DNA from: Sindora glabra
Lineage: Eukaryota > Streptophyta > Magnoliopsida > Fabales > Fabaceae
NCBI GenBank assembly: GCA_020226215.1
Contig: CM035231.1
Coordinates: 51,674,876-51,738,875, forward strand
Direction: 5' to 3'
Length of the DNA: 64,000 bases
The translations under genes were made by a program, and so were the position numbers. Each line of letters starts with the position of its first letter. Position 1 is the stretch's first letter. The notes beneath the pieces are model-generated. The model had not been told where the DNA came from. It saw nothing but the letters and a program-made list of their open reading frames with translations, and made no database searches. Of the stretch, positions 38,200-49,817 are shown piece after piece.

Positions 38200-41100
38200 A
38201 GTAAGATCCATACACACAAGAACGTTAGACAAACCCATAAACTGCATATATTCTCATCTATATACCTAAAATCCAAACACATATATACATTTATATACAT
38301 GAAAAATACAATCCAAATCACCTAGAGAAAAACATTTTCCAAGCATGTTTATAGAGGGAATATTTTATATATAACATATTTCATGCATAAGATTATATTA
38401 CATATTTATAAAATAATAAAAAATTTAAAAACTTTTTGGTATGGCATTATAATCTCAATCTTAATCCTCCTAAGCTGAAGATAATAAGAAAAAGTCTAAA
38501 CAAACAAAACCACACATCAACATTGAAAATATTTAGACAAAAATAGAATAAAACCTACAAGACATTTAGTGAGTGTATCTTATTTGCATAGAATAGTAGA
38601 AAAGCAACTTATGCTTTGCAATTTCATTTGAATTTGTAAGACAGAGCCTCATTTTGGAGGATTCTTGATTTTACAAATCATGCTACAACAATTTAGTCAT
38701 GTATTATCACTAGTGATTTGTATTCTTTTACATTTTTTAAGTTAGTTACTAGGCAACACTGATGTGCAAAGCTAGATTAGGCAAAACATTTCATTTATTA
38801 GATGTCAAATTTTTTATAATCTTTATTGTGCATATCAATATGATATTGTTCTAATAAGTATAATCCAATGTCAATTATACACTATAAATTAATGTGATAA
38901 TAATTTTCAATTTGGTCATTTTGAACAAATAGATGTCCTTTAATTATACTAAGTTCTTCACAAATTATTTTATATAACTTAAAATTATATTAACTATTAG
39001 AAAACATGCCAACCTTTTTACAAATTCATGTCAAATTTAATAATCACAAATACCATTTTTTCAATTTATAAAATTTAACACCACTTTTGCAGTCGATAAT
39101 ATTTTTATACAAATTAGTACGAATAGTAATACATTGAATGTGGATTTACAAAAATATAAGAGATGAGAGAAAATTAACAAATACATAAAGAAAAATGAAA
39201 GACATCATCCTTGCTGCCAAATCCTGTCTCCATCATCTGAAAAATAAATCTTCTCGCATATTAGTAAATCATGGATCTAGAAAATATATTTGCCTCTATT
39301 ACCAATGCTAAAGTTCATCTGGAGGAGGAAAACAACTACCTCAGCATCTCATCTAATATATTTAGAGAACAAATTAGACTCTTTAACATCTTTAAAAGGG
39401 TTAGATGAAATGATAAGGGAGTTATCTTCCTTATTCACACAAATATTTGATTTATATAATGAAAGTTAAAACATTACCAATAAGTTTGAAATAGAGAGTG
39501 AATGTATAATTTATAGGTAGTATTGAAAAGTATAGGCATCAATTATTAAAACAAAATTGATGTCTTATTTATGCTCAAATTTCAAAGGATTTGACTATTA
39601 CCATATCTTTAGGCATCACTTATATCTAGCAACAATATGTAAATGTTTTATATTTCATAGAGAAACTTTTGAAATTCCTTTTAGATGATAGTTATGTAAA
39701 TAATTGGCATCTTAAGCTTTTGCTATTTTCCAAAATATTGTAAATCCCATGAAGTTCTATGTTGCTTAAGTCCTAAATCAATGTATTAAAGTTTGCATCT
39801 TTTCAATTGAGACTTTTGGGCTATCTTTAAACATCAATTTTATTAATAGCCAATGTTTATAATTTTAAAGTTTCTTTATATCAATTATGATATCTACAAT
39901 CAAATAGCTAATTTATGCAAAAGGTTTTTTGTCTTTCAATATTAGTTACACTATTTGTAAACAATCTAAGAATGTATATAGAAAGTTATTTATATTTTGA
40001 TGTCTTATATTTAATATGTACAATTAGATGATAAAAAATAAACAATTCTACTAGTTTATCTTGACATTTTACTTTGCTCCAAATAATCACACATACATGT
40101 AGGGTTACTTAGATGAATTACCATAAAGTTAGGGTTTGTTTGAAGCTAAACTACTTATTGGAATCTTAGGTTTACTTCTTCCCATTGATGAGAAGGTTGA
40201 AGTTAAACTAGTATGTGATTAAAGAGCATAATAATAATCCTAAAGAAAGGATGAAACTAAGAAGAGAAACATGTTTGCATATGGACTTTGTTTATTACTC
40301 TTATATGTGGTATTGCATCATTCATTAGTATTGTCTATGTTTGACATGATTATTACTCTTTAAATCCCACAACAATTTCAAAGTGATCTCTAAAGTGGGT
40401 TGAAATTAACTTTGATATCGATTGTCATAAACTGACAACTTCACTTGCAAGATTGTGTGGTGCTTACTATTGACCACATGAAAGTAAACTAACTAAGGAT
40501 TATTCACACAACACCTAAAGAACAAATATAACAATTGATAAGATAATAAAGAGTGCAATGGAAGATAAAAAATTAAGGCAACTAAAACACACACAAATAG
40601 GGGCAACAAAGACCCAATACATAGCATAAAACATGTCAAAGACAAGCATGAAGCATTTAAAGGAAAAATATGCAATGCAAACAAATGCAAACAAAATGGC
40701 ACCAAAACCAATGAAAAATATGGACTTACAAATTGAAAAGGGACTACTTCTATTATTTACATAAAGCTTAATTACAATGTTGCAAACATGTAAGGAAGGC
40801 ATAATGTTGTACACTCTGACCCCTAAACCAGTGCCAAGTGATCACCAAGGCAACTAGACACTCCACCCTAAGGAGCATTGTAAGCCAAAGCGCACTTGAT
40901 AAGAGTAGGCATCCTTTCTTCAATTTGGCATGGGAATTTTTCTCATAACTCTAGGTGAAATTTTACTACCAAAATGCATTGATAGAAAGATAAAAATCTA
41001 AACATCACAAGCATTTGCTTTATTACGTACATTGAACAAGGTACCTTGGTCAAAATTACAAGAAGAGTCCCAAAATGGGAAAATAGTACACAAGTCAAAA

Positions 41101-41599
41101 TCTTCCTAAATTTGGATTGGAAGACTTCCATCCAACAATTCATTTATCTACCAAGTTTCATTACAAAATCGAGATTGCTTGCCTAAACAATTGGTGTACA
41201 AGACCAACTTGTTACACATTACAAGTACAATTCATTCTTAGTGGAACTACTGCATACATGTTTGCATCTCTCCTTCCCTAATTCACTATAAATTTCAGCA
41301 AGTTTACATTTATTTGCATGCTTAAAATGTGTTATTTGAATATTGAATCATGGGTTGAACCTCTTAAACGATATACAATTAATGGAGCTTTACATATTTT
41401 ATTTCCAATAGTTAGTTTACATTACTTTGTTTTGAAAACATAAAAACTCTATTTTTCAACTAAAATATTATAAAAATCCTCAATTCACCTTTCTATGTGT
41501 ATCTATCTCTTACAAGTCGTGCATTTGCTAATCGTGTATTGTCACACTAAAGCAACTGCGCGTATTTTGTTTCATCAGGGATATAAACAGCAAAATAAA

Positions 41600-41600
<1 letters not shown>
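38200..41600. other. No gene seen
   Basis: Unrecognised AT-rich sequence. The two overlapping hydrophobic frames at 40493-40814 (minus) come from A-rich, purine-biased plus-strand DNA and show no domain. The part 40750-41230 is less AT-rich and could be an eroded LTR, but no partner copy exists in the window. Confidence 0.4.

Positions 41601-41602
<2 letters not shown>

Positions 41603-41662
<60 letters not shown>
41603..41662. repeat. (AT)n microsatellite
   Basis: Thirty uninterrupted AT units, the longest of the four large arrays in the window. Confidence 0.95.
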
Positions 41663-41664
<2 letters not shown>

Positions 41665-42359
41665 AGAAGAAAAGGAAAAACCAAAGTGCTACATTAATTT
41701 TGGTTCCAATTTTTTATTGAGGTAGACTTGGAAAATCGAAGGTCCAATTAGAAAGAAGACTTGTGAAGCACAAGCAAGATATAATATCCTTTATTGTATA
41801 TGAGTGTGATCACCTTTCCTTCTGTTCATTGACGAACTTTTTATCACGGGTAAAATTAAATCACCATGAGAGTAAACACAAACTCCACGGAAAACGGAGG
41901 ACTCTAACCTCTTATACCTAATACATTTGAAAATAGATTCACATGTAGCTTAAATATTAATAGGTTTCCAAATGATTTCTATTTTTTATTAAAATTTTAA
42001 AAAGGAGATAAAGAGAACAAAAAATAAAAAGAAATATAATGCAACAGTAAAATTACAGGATGATTTATATTAGCTCTTAACCACAACTTTGCCTCTTCTT
42101 CATCACTATCTCTTACTGTCTTCTAATCTCCCGTGTAACCTCCATAAACAGAATAAACTTTCGCAACAAATCTTTCTCATATTTGTCTGACCACTGTATT
42201 TACAACACAATTTGATGGATAAATAATTACAATCACGCCACATATTTCTGTTGTTATCTATAATTTACTAATAACAGGTTGCAATTCAAATCATAATATA
42301 CACGACTATAAAAACATAAAATGAACTTATCTAATAATGATATATAATATACATGAACA

Positions 42360-42530
42360 GGACTTTAAATTGCCGTCCGTGAACTGTAATATTGTACCAA
42401 GTATTGGTATTCCATATTGCATTGCAGTTGCAATTTTCCACTGCAATGACTGTACTTTTTGGCATTTGCCTGTAAATTTACCAAGTGCAACAAAATTACC
42501 ACTCTAATCACAACTACAATAAAATAATGA
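42360..42530 (+). repeat. Small dispersed repeat (MITE-like)
   Basis: Begins 'ctttaaattgccgtccgtg' and contains 'gcagttgcaatttt' and 'caacaaaattacc'. Similar starts occur at 4862 ('ttttaaattgcagtcca'), 16982 and, inverted, at about 51440-51300. Copies in both orientations and a size near 150 bp fit a miniature element, although clean terminal inverted repeats are not visible. Confidence 0.35.
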
Positions 42531-42844
42531 CCTGATACCTCTACTCAACCACCTTAATAATGAAATCTACATGCGTCATTCTTCTTTTTTTTCTGCATAC
42601 AAGGACAAAAAGTGGCTGCGAGTTTTAAAGAAATTAGAACTCGGTTTATTTTGACAGAAATTATTTTATGTAGAAATAATTTTATTTATTCATATATATG
42701 ATTATAAAATATCAAAATAATAAAAAAATATTCTATTTATCTCTTTTCTACGTCATATTACCGTGTCTTAATCACATATTACATAATAGAATAAAAATTC
42801 CTTAGTTTTATACAGGCAAATAATTCTTTATAAATAGAACTTAT

Positions 42845-43400
42845 CTTTCAAACATCACAACGAAAACTTAATGGTTTGAGCTACGGAACCCATGGTTATT
42901 TTCCAAAATTCAATTTTTGAGTTCAATATCACGTAGCAACGTAAGCTAGCTTTGTTGAACTCATCTCCGGAGAATTTATTTTGTAATGTAATGCTACTAT
43001 TACGACTCACTCTGTCCATTTTCTCTCATGTCATTGACATTAAAAATTATGTGTTCCATAAATATGTGAGAAGGAGTCGATGGAGAATAAGTTTTGAATA
43101 ACATCGCACCACAATTTAGTGCTACTGTAATTATATTTTTTTCATGTATATATGTCTGCAATTTTATAAATCCCAACTAGAATTTATAATCATGATTTAT
43201 TCTCCTTTGTAAGCTAATAGCATGTATAATTCGATTCACATATAAAACACAGATTTAATAGAAACTTGGACAATAGAAGAGTTGTAAGAGCCTTCTATCA
43301 TTAAAAACTACTACAGCCGTGCTAGATTTTAATAATTAATAGCAGACTTTCTAAGATTACAAGATATAATGGATCTTATCAAAATTCTTCATTTCTTCAG
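42845..43400 (+). repeat. Block b, copy 3 (3' flank of gene copy 2)
   Basis: Collinear with the right part of 19505-20500: 'ttattttccaaaattcaa', the donor-like GTAAGC at 42941, 'taagctaatagcatg', 'gacaatagaagag' and 'attttaataatta'. The left 300 bp of block b are absent. Confidence 0.8.
43254..43259 (-). other. Polyadenylation signal variant, gene copy 2
   Basis: ATTAAA on the minus strand at the position that is AATAAA in gene copy 1, about 210 nt beyond the stop codon. Confidence 0.4.
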
Positions 43401-43465
43401 TAATATTTTAAGAGAACATGATTCCTCATTTGGGTTGGAAATGTTGTTTAAGGTTGGAATTAAGT

Positions 43466-44047
43466 TTAATGCTTCCCCTTCGGAGCAACAGGCTGATTAG
43501 TTCCAGCGACAAGTCGTACAGTAAGTTCCCGCGGAGTACCATCGCCAGCATAAGCACCGGAGTTGACGGTTGCACGGGTTAAAATGATTTTGCCACCGGA
43601 ATCAGCATTGAATGCGTTGTTAGTACCACTGCACCCTTCCGGAGGGTTCTTATCAGCAACAGTGTGGTTGGGATTCCCGGCGGCATAGCCAGAGTTAATA
43701 GTCACACCCTCTCCTTGTATCTCTGAGTCGTTTCCGGTGGCATTGAATGCGCTTTGAGTGCCGCTAACATTAGGTTCTCTTGGCCCAGGAGGGGGGTGGT
43801 GGCCTGATGGCGGTCTGTGGGGGCCTGGTGGAGGACCATGGCCGGGAGGTCCTCTTGGCCCATGAGGGTGGTGATGAGGGCCTGGCGGAGGACAGTGACC
43901 GGGAGGTCCTCTTGGCCCATGAGGGTGGTGACGAGGGCCTGGTGGCGGTCCGTGGGGGCCAGGAGGAGGACCATGACCGGGAGGTCCTCCTGGCCCTGGA
44001 GGGCGGTGGTGGGGACCTGGGCCGCCCGGGCGTGGATGACGGGGCAT
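43466..44047 (-). CDS. Pro/Gly/His-rich duplicated-motif protein, copy 2
   Basis: One exon, 193 residues from the ATG at 44047. A longer frame to 44080 would need a GTG start, which is unlikely in a plant. Residues 1-90 consist almost only of Pro, Gly and His with a few Arg, including two 19-residue repeats around HPHGPRGPPGH.PPPGP (residues 41-59 and 60-78) and weaker copies before and after. The many His residues could bind metal ions. Residues 91-193 are the domain shared with the gene at 20599-21765: SGTQSAFNATG..TINSGYAAG, a NPPEGC linker, then SGTNNAFNADS..TVNSGAYAG. The N-terminal half is strikingly GC-rich in an AT-rich region. No signal peptide or membrane segment is visible. Compared with copy 1, the charged exon 1 and the intron are replaced by the repeat domain and a new promoter. 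Function is unknown; family not recognised. Confidence 0.8.
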   Translation of the reverse strand: MPRHPRPGGPGPHHRPPGPGGPPGHGPPPGPHGPPPGPRHHPHGPRGPPGHCPPPGPHHHPHGPRGPPGHGPPPGPHRPPSGHHPPPGPREPNVSGTQSAFNATGNDSEIQGEGVTINSGYAAGNPNHTVADKNPPEGCSGTNNAFNADSGGKIILTRATVNSGAYAGDGTPRELTVRLVAGTNQPVAPKGKH

Positions 44048-44133
44048 TCTACTTACTGCTTTGTTGTTTCTTCTCTTCACAAACTGAGGCTAGGCTAGGT
44101 GCTGGTGAATAAAAATGGTGTCCACTATATGGG

Positions 44134-44141
44134 TATTTATA
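44134..44141 (-). promoter_or_regulatory. TATA box, gene copy 2
   Basis: TATAAATA on the minus strand, 87 nt upstream of the ATG at 44047. A start of transcription about 30 nt downstream would give a leader of roughly 60 nt. There is no matching sequence at this position in copy 1. Confidence 0.65.
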
Positions 44142-44147
44142 ACTGGT

Positions 44148-44154
44148 GACACGT
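44148..44154 (-). promoter_or_regulatory. ABRE-like element (ACGTGTC), gene copy 2
   Basis: ACGTGTC on the minus strand just upstream of the TATA box is an exact match to the abscisic-acid response element core bound by bZIP factors. A CCAAT motif lies about 45 bp further upstream (44190s). A single short match is weak evidence, but its position is right for a promoter element and it suggests drought, seed or ABA control. Confidence 0.4.
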
Positions 44155-44379
44155 AAGTTTTATTAACTATCCACCGGTAATGCCCCAAACCTTGTTATTG
44201 GTAGGTTTGTAATAGATTTTGATCCGGCGTATTTAAAAATAACGATCATGTGAATTTTGAAGAGAGATGGATATTACATTTTTTTATTTGAAATTATGAA
44301 TTTTAGTTAAGAAAATAATGGATCCTAGAATAAAAAATGTCTTTATATTTTTTAAAAAAAAAAGGGAATTGTGTCTTGA

Positions 44380-44960
44380 GAGAGAACACTGAAATCTACG
44401 CATATAATATATGAAATGTGACTATGAATTTAATTTAAACAACTAACATAGCGATCATTGATGAGCAAATTTGCCACACACTGTTCGTTGTCTTTGCTTT
44501 TTTGTCTCTTAAGTAGGGAAATGTATTTATACATAATAAAATCTCAGTAGTAATAACTATTATTTTGCCAAGCTAAAAAATTATCAGCTATATTTTAATA
44601 TTAATCTGTGATGTCAAAATATCTTAAGAAAATATAAAAGTTAGTAATACTCAAACTTCAACGCGGCTGCAACGGAACTATAAAATACTTTCTTACAGTT
44701 GTGTTCTCACGTAACGGAGTGCGTTCCATATATGATTCATGGGGCAAAGTTAGTCAACAACAACTACCGCAACTTTGGATTATTTGTCCGCCGAGCATAT
44801 AGCTGGGTTGGAATTATTTAAAAGGCCAACAAATTTTTCTTTAAAAAATTGTTAAATGCTTCCACAAAGAAATAGGACTTGGATCGTATTTATAATTTTA
44901 CTGCTTTCCGTGCCACTGAGCGGTGATGTGTAATTCATTTTTGCCAAAACAACACATATT
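44380..44960 (-). repeat. Upstream part of block c, copy 2
   Basis: Aligns with 21770-22450. The stretch 'gagagaacactga' at 44388 corresponds to 'gagagaacactga' at 21769, which in copy 1 lies directly upstream of exon 1. In copy 2 the sequence below it is unrelated to exon 1, so the replaced segment is bounded here. Confidence 0.7.
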
Positions 44961-45399
44961 TTGTTAAAAAATTTCGTATTTGTACAAGGTAAAAAAGTGA
45001 TATGTCATTTGCATGCTTTTCCTCTTGAAAATGAAGAATGTTATTTTTAACTACCCTTTTTATATTTAATATTAAATAAATATAATATATTCTATAATCT
45101 CAATATTTTATAATTATATCCTTACAAATGAATTTTTCATTAAAATAAATGCATCCTTATACTCTATTTAATTTGATGAAAAATATTTTTCATAAAAATA
45201 TAATTATAAAATATTAAAATGAGAATAGTGTATTTTTCTTGTTTAATGTTAAATAAGATGAGTTTGGGGGAAAGCAACTTCTTCATTTTCATAGAAGAAT
45301 TTGCTTTCTTCCATTATTATAGATCTAGGGTATCAATTTTTTTAATCACAAATATAAATAATATATTATTCCTTCATCAATATACACTTAAATAATATT

Positions 45400-45920
45400 T
45401 TCTTATAGAAAATACTTTGCAACAGAAACAAGTGGAGCCTTAATTTCAAACACAATGACAAGGACTGATTCTGATTTCTATTACAGTTCAATTTTTCGGT
45501 GCACATAAGATCATTCTTTTTTTTTTTTTTAAAGTTCGTTCTTTTTCATTATTGTTTATCTTTTTTCTTTTCCCTTTTTACTTCTGTGATTCATTTACTT
45601 ATTTCAAGACAATTTTAATCACACGCATCACCACTATTTTTAACTCACTATGTATTTAAATTCGTTGCTTACTATAGTAGCTTACGCTAGTACATAAGTT
45701 GAAAAAAAATTAATTCTCGCTTTTCTTAAATACTTATATCAAAACAATAAAAAATTCAATTACAAAATATTATAAAATAAAAACACGTACAGAATTTGCA
45801 GTTAAAATGTAAGTTAATATATGAACAGTAATCCACTTAAGTTGATGCACTTAATTGTACGCATTTTGCGATTAATAGTATATGTGACGTTATCAAAGGA
45901 CACGTGAGGTAAGTTTCGAT
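45400..45920 (+). repeat. Block d, copy 2
   Basis: Collinear with 22730-23360, including 'gcacttaattgtac' and 'aaaggacacgtgaggtaagtt'. Noncoding. Confidence 0.7.
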
Positions 45921-46332
45921 ATCAATTTACTAAGTCGATAATTGTTTTTATTATAATAGGAATGGGACCACTAGGACACATATGTAAGTTTCTTAAAAAA
46001 AAAAAAAACACAATGCACGGAAGGGTAAAACTTTTAAAAATTATGATATGGCACTTGAATTAAAAGTTATCGCCTATTACACATTATGTGATAATTTTTT
46101 AGAAAAATAAGTGACTATATCATTAATAATAAAAATACAAAATAATACTTCTAAAGATTTGCCATGTTGAATCAGCACATCAATATTAGTTAAAGTTGAA
46201 ACTAATGTGTATAATAAAATCAGTGCTATTTTTTATAAATGAATGCAACTTATAATGTCAATTTAAATAAAAAAATTGATGTCTAAATAAATACAAGAAC
46301 ATTTTAAACATGAATTTTTAAAAATATTTTTT

Positions 46333-46775
46333 CTTCCCACTAGACTTTAGACATTAGTTCATAAAATAATTAATGTCCAAAGCCAAATGAGTGATGTCAT
46401 TTTTTAAAATATAAGAACACTTTAGATGTCATTTCTTTTAAAAATTATTATCGTTTCTTCCCACGAGACTTCAAGCATCAGTTTCCAAAATAATCAATAT
46501 TTAAAATTATATGAGTAATGTCATTTTTGAAAATATGAAGGCACTTCAGACATTGGCTCTTTAAAAAAACCAATGTCTTTCTTCCCATGAGACTTTTGAC
46601 ATTTGTTTTTAAAATAACCAACAAGTCATGCAAGCGGTGCTACTTTTGAAAATATGATGACACTTTATATATTTGTTCTTTTAAAAAATTATCTTTTTTT
46701 CTTCCTATGAGACTTTAAACATTAATTGATAAAATGACTGGTAACTAAACTCATGTGAGCCATGACATTTTTGTG
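46333..46775 (+). repeat. Minisatellite, 124-bp unit, 3.6 copies
   Basis: Units start with 'cttccca.gagactt' at 46333, 46457, 46581 and 46701 (periods 124, 124, 120). Each continues with 'gacatt', 'aaaataa', 'atga.tcatttttgaaaatat' and 'cacttt'. Degenerate related words extend leftward to about 46180. The motifs resemble the subterminal repeats of CACTA-type elements, so this may be one end of such an element. Confidence 0.8.
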
Positions 46776-46810
46776 TTATAAAATAAAGCAAAACTTTTTT
46801 TTTGTCATTA

Positions 46811-46838
46811 TCACACACACACACTCTCTCTCTCTCTC
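46811..46838. repeat. Compound (CA)n(CT)n microsatellite
   Basis: About six CA units run directly into about seven CT units. Confidence 0.9.
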
Positions 46839-46839
46839 C

Positions 46840-49250
46840 CCTTTGTATTTGTTTCCAAACTCTCAAATTCAATTTTCATCTCTATCTAGCTCTAACTGCA
46901 AAACATTGGATCTTACACAATCCTTCATCACACATCAATAAGCTATTAGTACTCTTTCAACTAGCATCTACCATGAAATAGGCTCTAAATATAAAAGTTG
47001 CCTTTCTTACTTCTATTTCCTATATTTACATTTCTTCAATTTCTCTAATATTTTTGCGTATGTTTTTAAAAGATTTTTTTCTTGTATTTCCTTTGTATAA
47101 CTTTTGTGGTTATTCCTGAGTTTCAAATGCTTATTATGTATTTGATAAAAATGTCATAATAAAGACCAAATCTAACTTAACAATGACAAGAAATTCTTAT
47201 TGTATAAGTTTAAGAGATTTTTATCTATATTTTTATAACTTTTTAGGTTGTATCTAAGTTTAAAATGTCTAATATGTGTTTGACAAAATGTTCTAGAGAA
47301 GTCCAAAACTAGCTAACAACAATGAGATATGGAGAAAAAGTAAAAAAGTACATGAAAATGATTATTTTGCAATTTCAATCGGAGAAAAATCCATTGGGAT
47401 CTTTTCTTTGTGGTGGAGAATGCTCGGAACATAGTTGCGTCTGAACCTCCACATAAAAGCGTAACTGCCGAGAAAGCCTCAAGGAGATCTTGAAGGTCAA
47501 AGGAACTATCATAAACTTGTAAGTGATTAGATTGTTTGAATCCTTTTAATCAGGGTACGGTCATAATGTCTATGGTGAAAGGGTGAGGTTAATCAGCAAT
47601 CGGATTTGGTTGGTTTAGGTAAGGAATGCTAGGATTCATTGGATTATACTGGCTGTGTCAGAGTGGCGGAGGTCAAACTAACTAGTGCTGATGAAAATGG
47701 GAAAGATGGAGGAATGAGAGAACAGTTAGGGTGATTAATACCTTGGCTAGTTTTAGGAGTTCGAATGGAGTTATGTAGGAGCTCGAGTTCAGCCTGTAGT
47801 TGACGGATCCTTTTTGCTTACACATCTCAATTAGGTTCCATCTTGTGTAACAAATAAATTAACTTATTGATATGATCAATAAACTATAAGTTAACCTCTA
47901 AAAATATTTTGTGCATAAACTTATTTAAGAAAATAAATTTTGATTTTATTTTGATTGAATAAGCTAGTTTATAACTTATTCACATAGTCAGTAAGTTATA
48001 AATTAGCTTGCAAAAATGTTTCATGTACTAATTAGAAAAAAAAAATTAACTTTCATTTAATGAGTTACCTGGAATAGCTTTCAACTTGTAAACTACTGCC
48101 TCTTTAAATTCTTTTCTAATCTATCCTTATTGTTTTTATTAATTTACAAGCCTTGCCTTTTATAATATAAATCTAAATATTATTTTTTATAAAATATAAT
48201 TAATTATATTTTAAATAATTATAATTATTTTATAAATAATAATATTAAAATTATATAAGTAAATAAATATATAAGTTCATAAAATATAATTAATTAAATA
48301 GTAAATATTGTATTTTTATTGTGAACATCTTATATGCATTAATATAATTTAATTTTTAGATAAATAAAATTTTTTAATTTTATTTATTTATTTTTATTAA
48401 TATATCTTTTTATATTATTTTACAATTTTAGCTAGTTCAACAGTTAATTTTACGAAATACTTTTTATACAATAAGCTAATTTATCAATTATCAACTATTA
48501 GTTATAAGTTATTAGCGCTATCTAGTGTCATAATATGTACTTCCATCCATCATGCCTCTTGTTGCATCTGCTCAATACATGCATGACCATTAAGATCTAC
48601 TGAGAGGCCTCCACCATAGGGTTTTATTGAGACATAATGGCTAGATAAGTCACAAACGACACTATCAATAAAAAAAATATTTGATTAGATTTAAGGTTTA
48701 GGATTTTGAGTTTGCATTAGAGTATTAGTAGGTAACTTGTCTTGTGATGGGGAAAAGAGCTTTGTTTATAGGCTTGGTTTACATGTCTGATTGCATGATT
48801 GTGGACCCTAACTCTAGTAGATCTCAAATTGTAACATTTTTAGTATGATTTTGTGGCAATGGCGAATGGACGCGCATCTAAACGGCTATTGGCCTTGGGG
48901 TTATGCTTTTTACAATGTGTTCAGGAAGATTTGAGAGAGCAGGTGATACTCAGATGAGCCATAGGTGTACGTCTAAACGGCCCTTTGAATCCGGCTGCAC
49001 TTCAACCTGGCTTTGTTGAAGCGTTGGCCTTTTTGGCTTATTGTCTAATTAGTTATGTTGAGGTCTCTTTGGACTTCTATTGTCACCAGCCATAGTGCAA
49101 CTACAATTATTTTATAATTTTACACTATAATATTCATGGTTTTTTTATACATTTATTTATTTACAATTTTATTAATTATTATGCAGTTTTGGGATTGTAA
49201 TTGCAACTTAATAATATGATAAGAATATTTGTTTTGATTTTGTTATAAAT
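46840..49250. other. No certain gene; possible coding relic at 47400-47860
   Basis: Minus-strand translation from 47860 downward gives a fairly long, Ser/Pro-rich low-stop stretch (KRIRQLQAELELLHNSI near 47800) that could be the remnant of a transposon coat-like protein, but no domain can be named. Around 48860-49020 two copies of 'cgtctaaacggc'-like words occur 98 bp apart in a GC-richer patch. The remainder is AT-rich spacer. Confidence 0.25.
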
Positions 49251-49259
49251 CATAGAAGA

Positions 49260-49817
49260 CTTTTTGATATTATATTCAATTTTTTTTGGGTAATATGGAA
49301 ATGGTGGTTAAATGCGGCAATAATCCTAGGGATTAGAATATTAATGACTTTCTCTCTTCTTAATAAGAGATCTCTCTATAATTTAAACCCCTGTTCATTG
49401 ATAGGTAAGATCTATCTGGAAAATAACATATTTTTCCCTGAATAAATACCTTATTGATTACTAAGATATTCAATTTGTTCATATACTGAATATGTTTTCT
49501 TAATTTTAATATAGAGATTGCTTTGATGTGTTTCTAGTAAACTTGTATGCTTTGATACATGTGTAAAAGGGAATCTCCAAAAGGTTTTCTCGAAAACAAA
49601 GCTTTTAATTTCTTTTTAAGCCCATTCATTTCTTATAACATGGGTAAAGATAACCTTGGAAAAGATTAATTTTTAATTGTAGCACTGTTCCAGGGTTGCA
49701 TTAGTCTTTGCCTTGTCCTAATCTTCAGTTGAGCATATTCAATTATTTCGGCACTCACCATACAATCCAAACGTAATTAATATTCAAATATTCTAATTCT
49801 TTAATTACAAGGCAAAG
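49260..49817 (+). repeat. Block f, copy 2
   Basis: Aligns with 24540-25010 and with the segment directly following it. Landmarks are 'gattgctttgatgtg', 'aaacttgtatgctttgatac' and 'gttgagcatattcaatta'. Confidence 0.75.

Noticed and set aside
40493..40814. Two overlapping frames that look like membrane proteins
   Set aside because: They are the complement of A-rich DNA, which encodes Phe/Leu/Ile by default. No family features, and both frames are equally hydrophobic.
44048..44080. Extension of gene copy 2 to 44080
   Set aside because: It needs a GTG start codon. The first ATG in frame is at 44047, with a TATA box at a suitable distance.
43702..44112. Long frames overlapping the Pro/Gly/His gene in other frames, including two on the plus strand of 93-110 codons
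   Set aside because: They arise because the GC-rich repeat lacks stops in every frame. They have no promoter, no counterpart in copy 1 and composition set by the repeat.
46333..46775. CRISPR-like array
   Set aside because: The whole 124-bp unit repeats, with no short identical repeats separated by unique spacers, and the DNA is plant nuclear.
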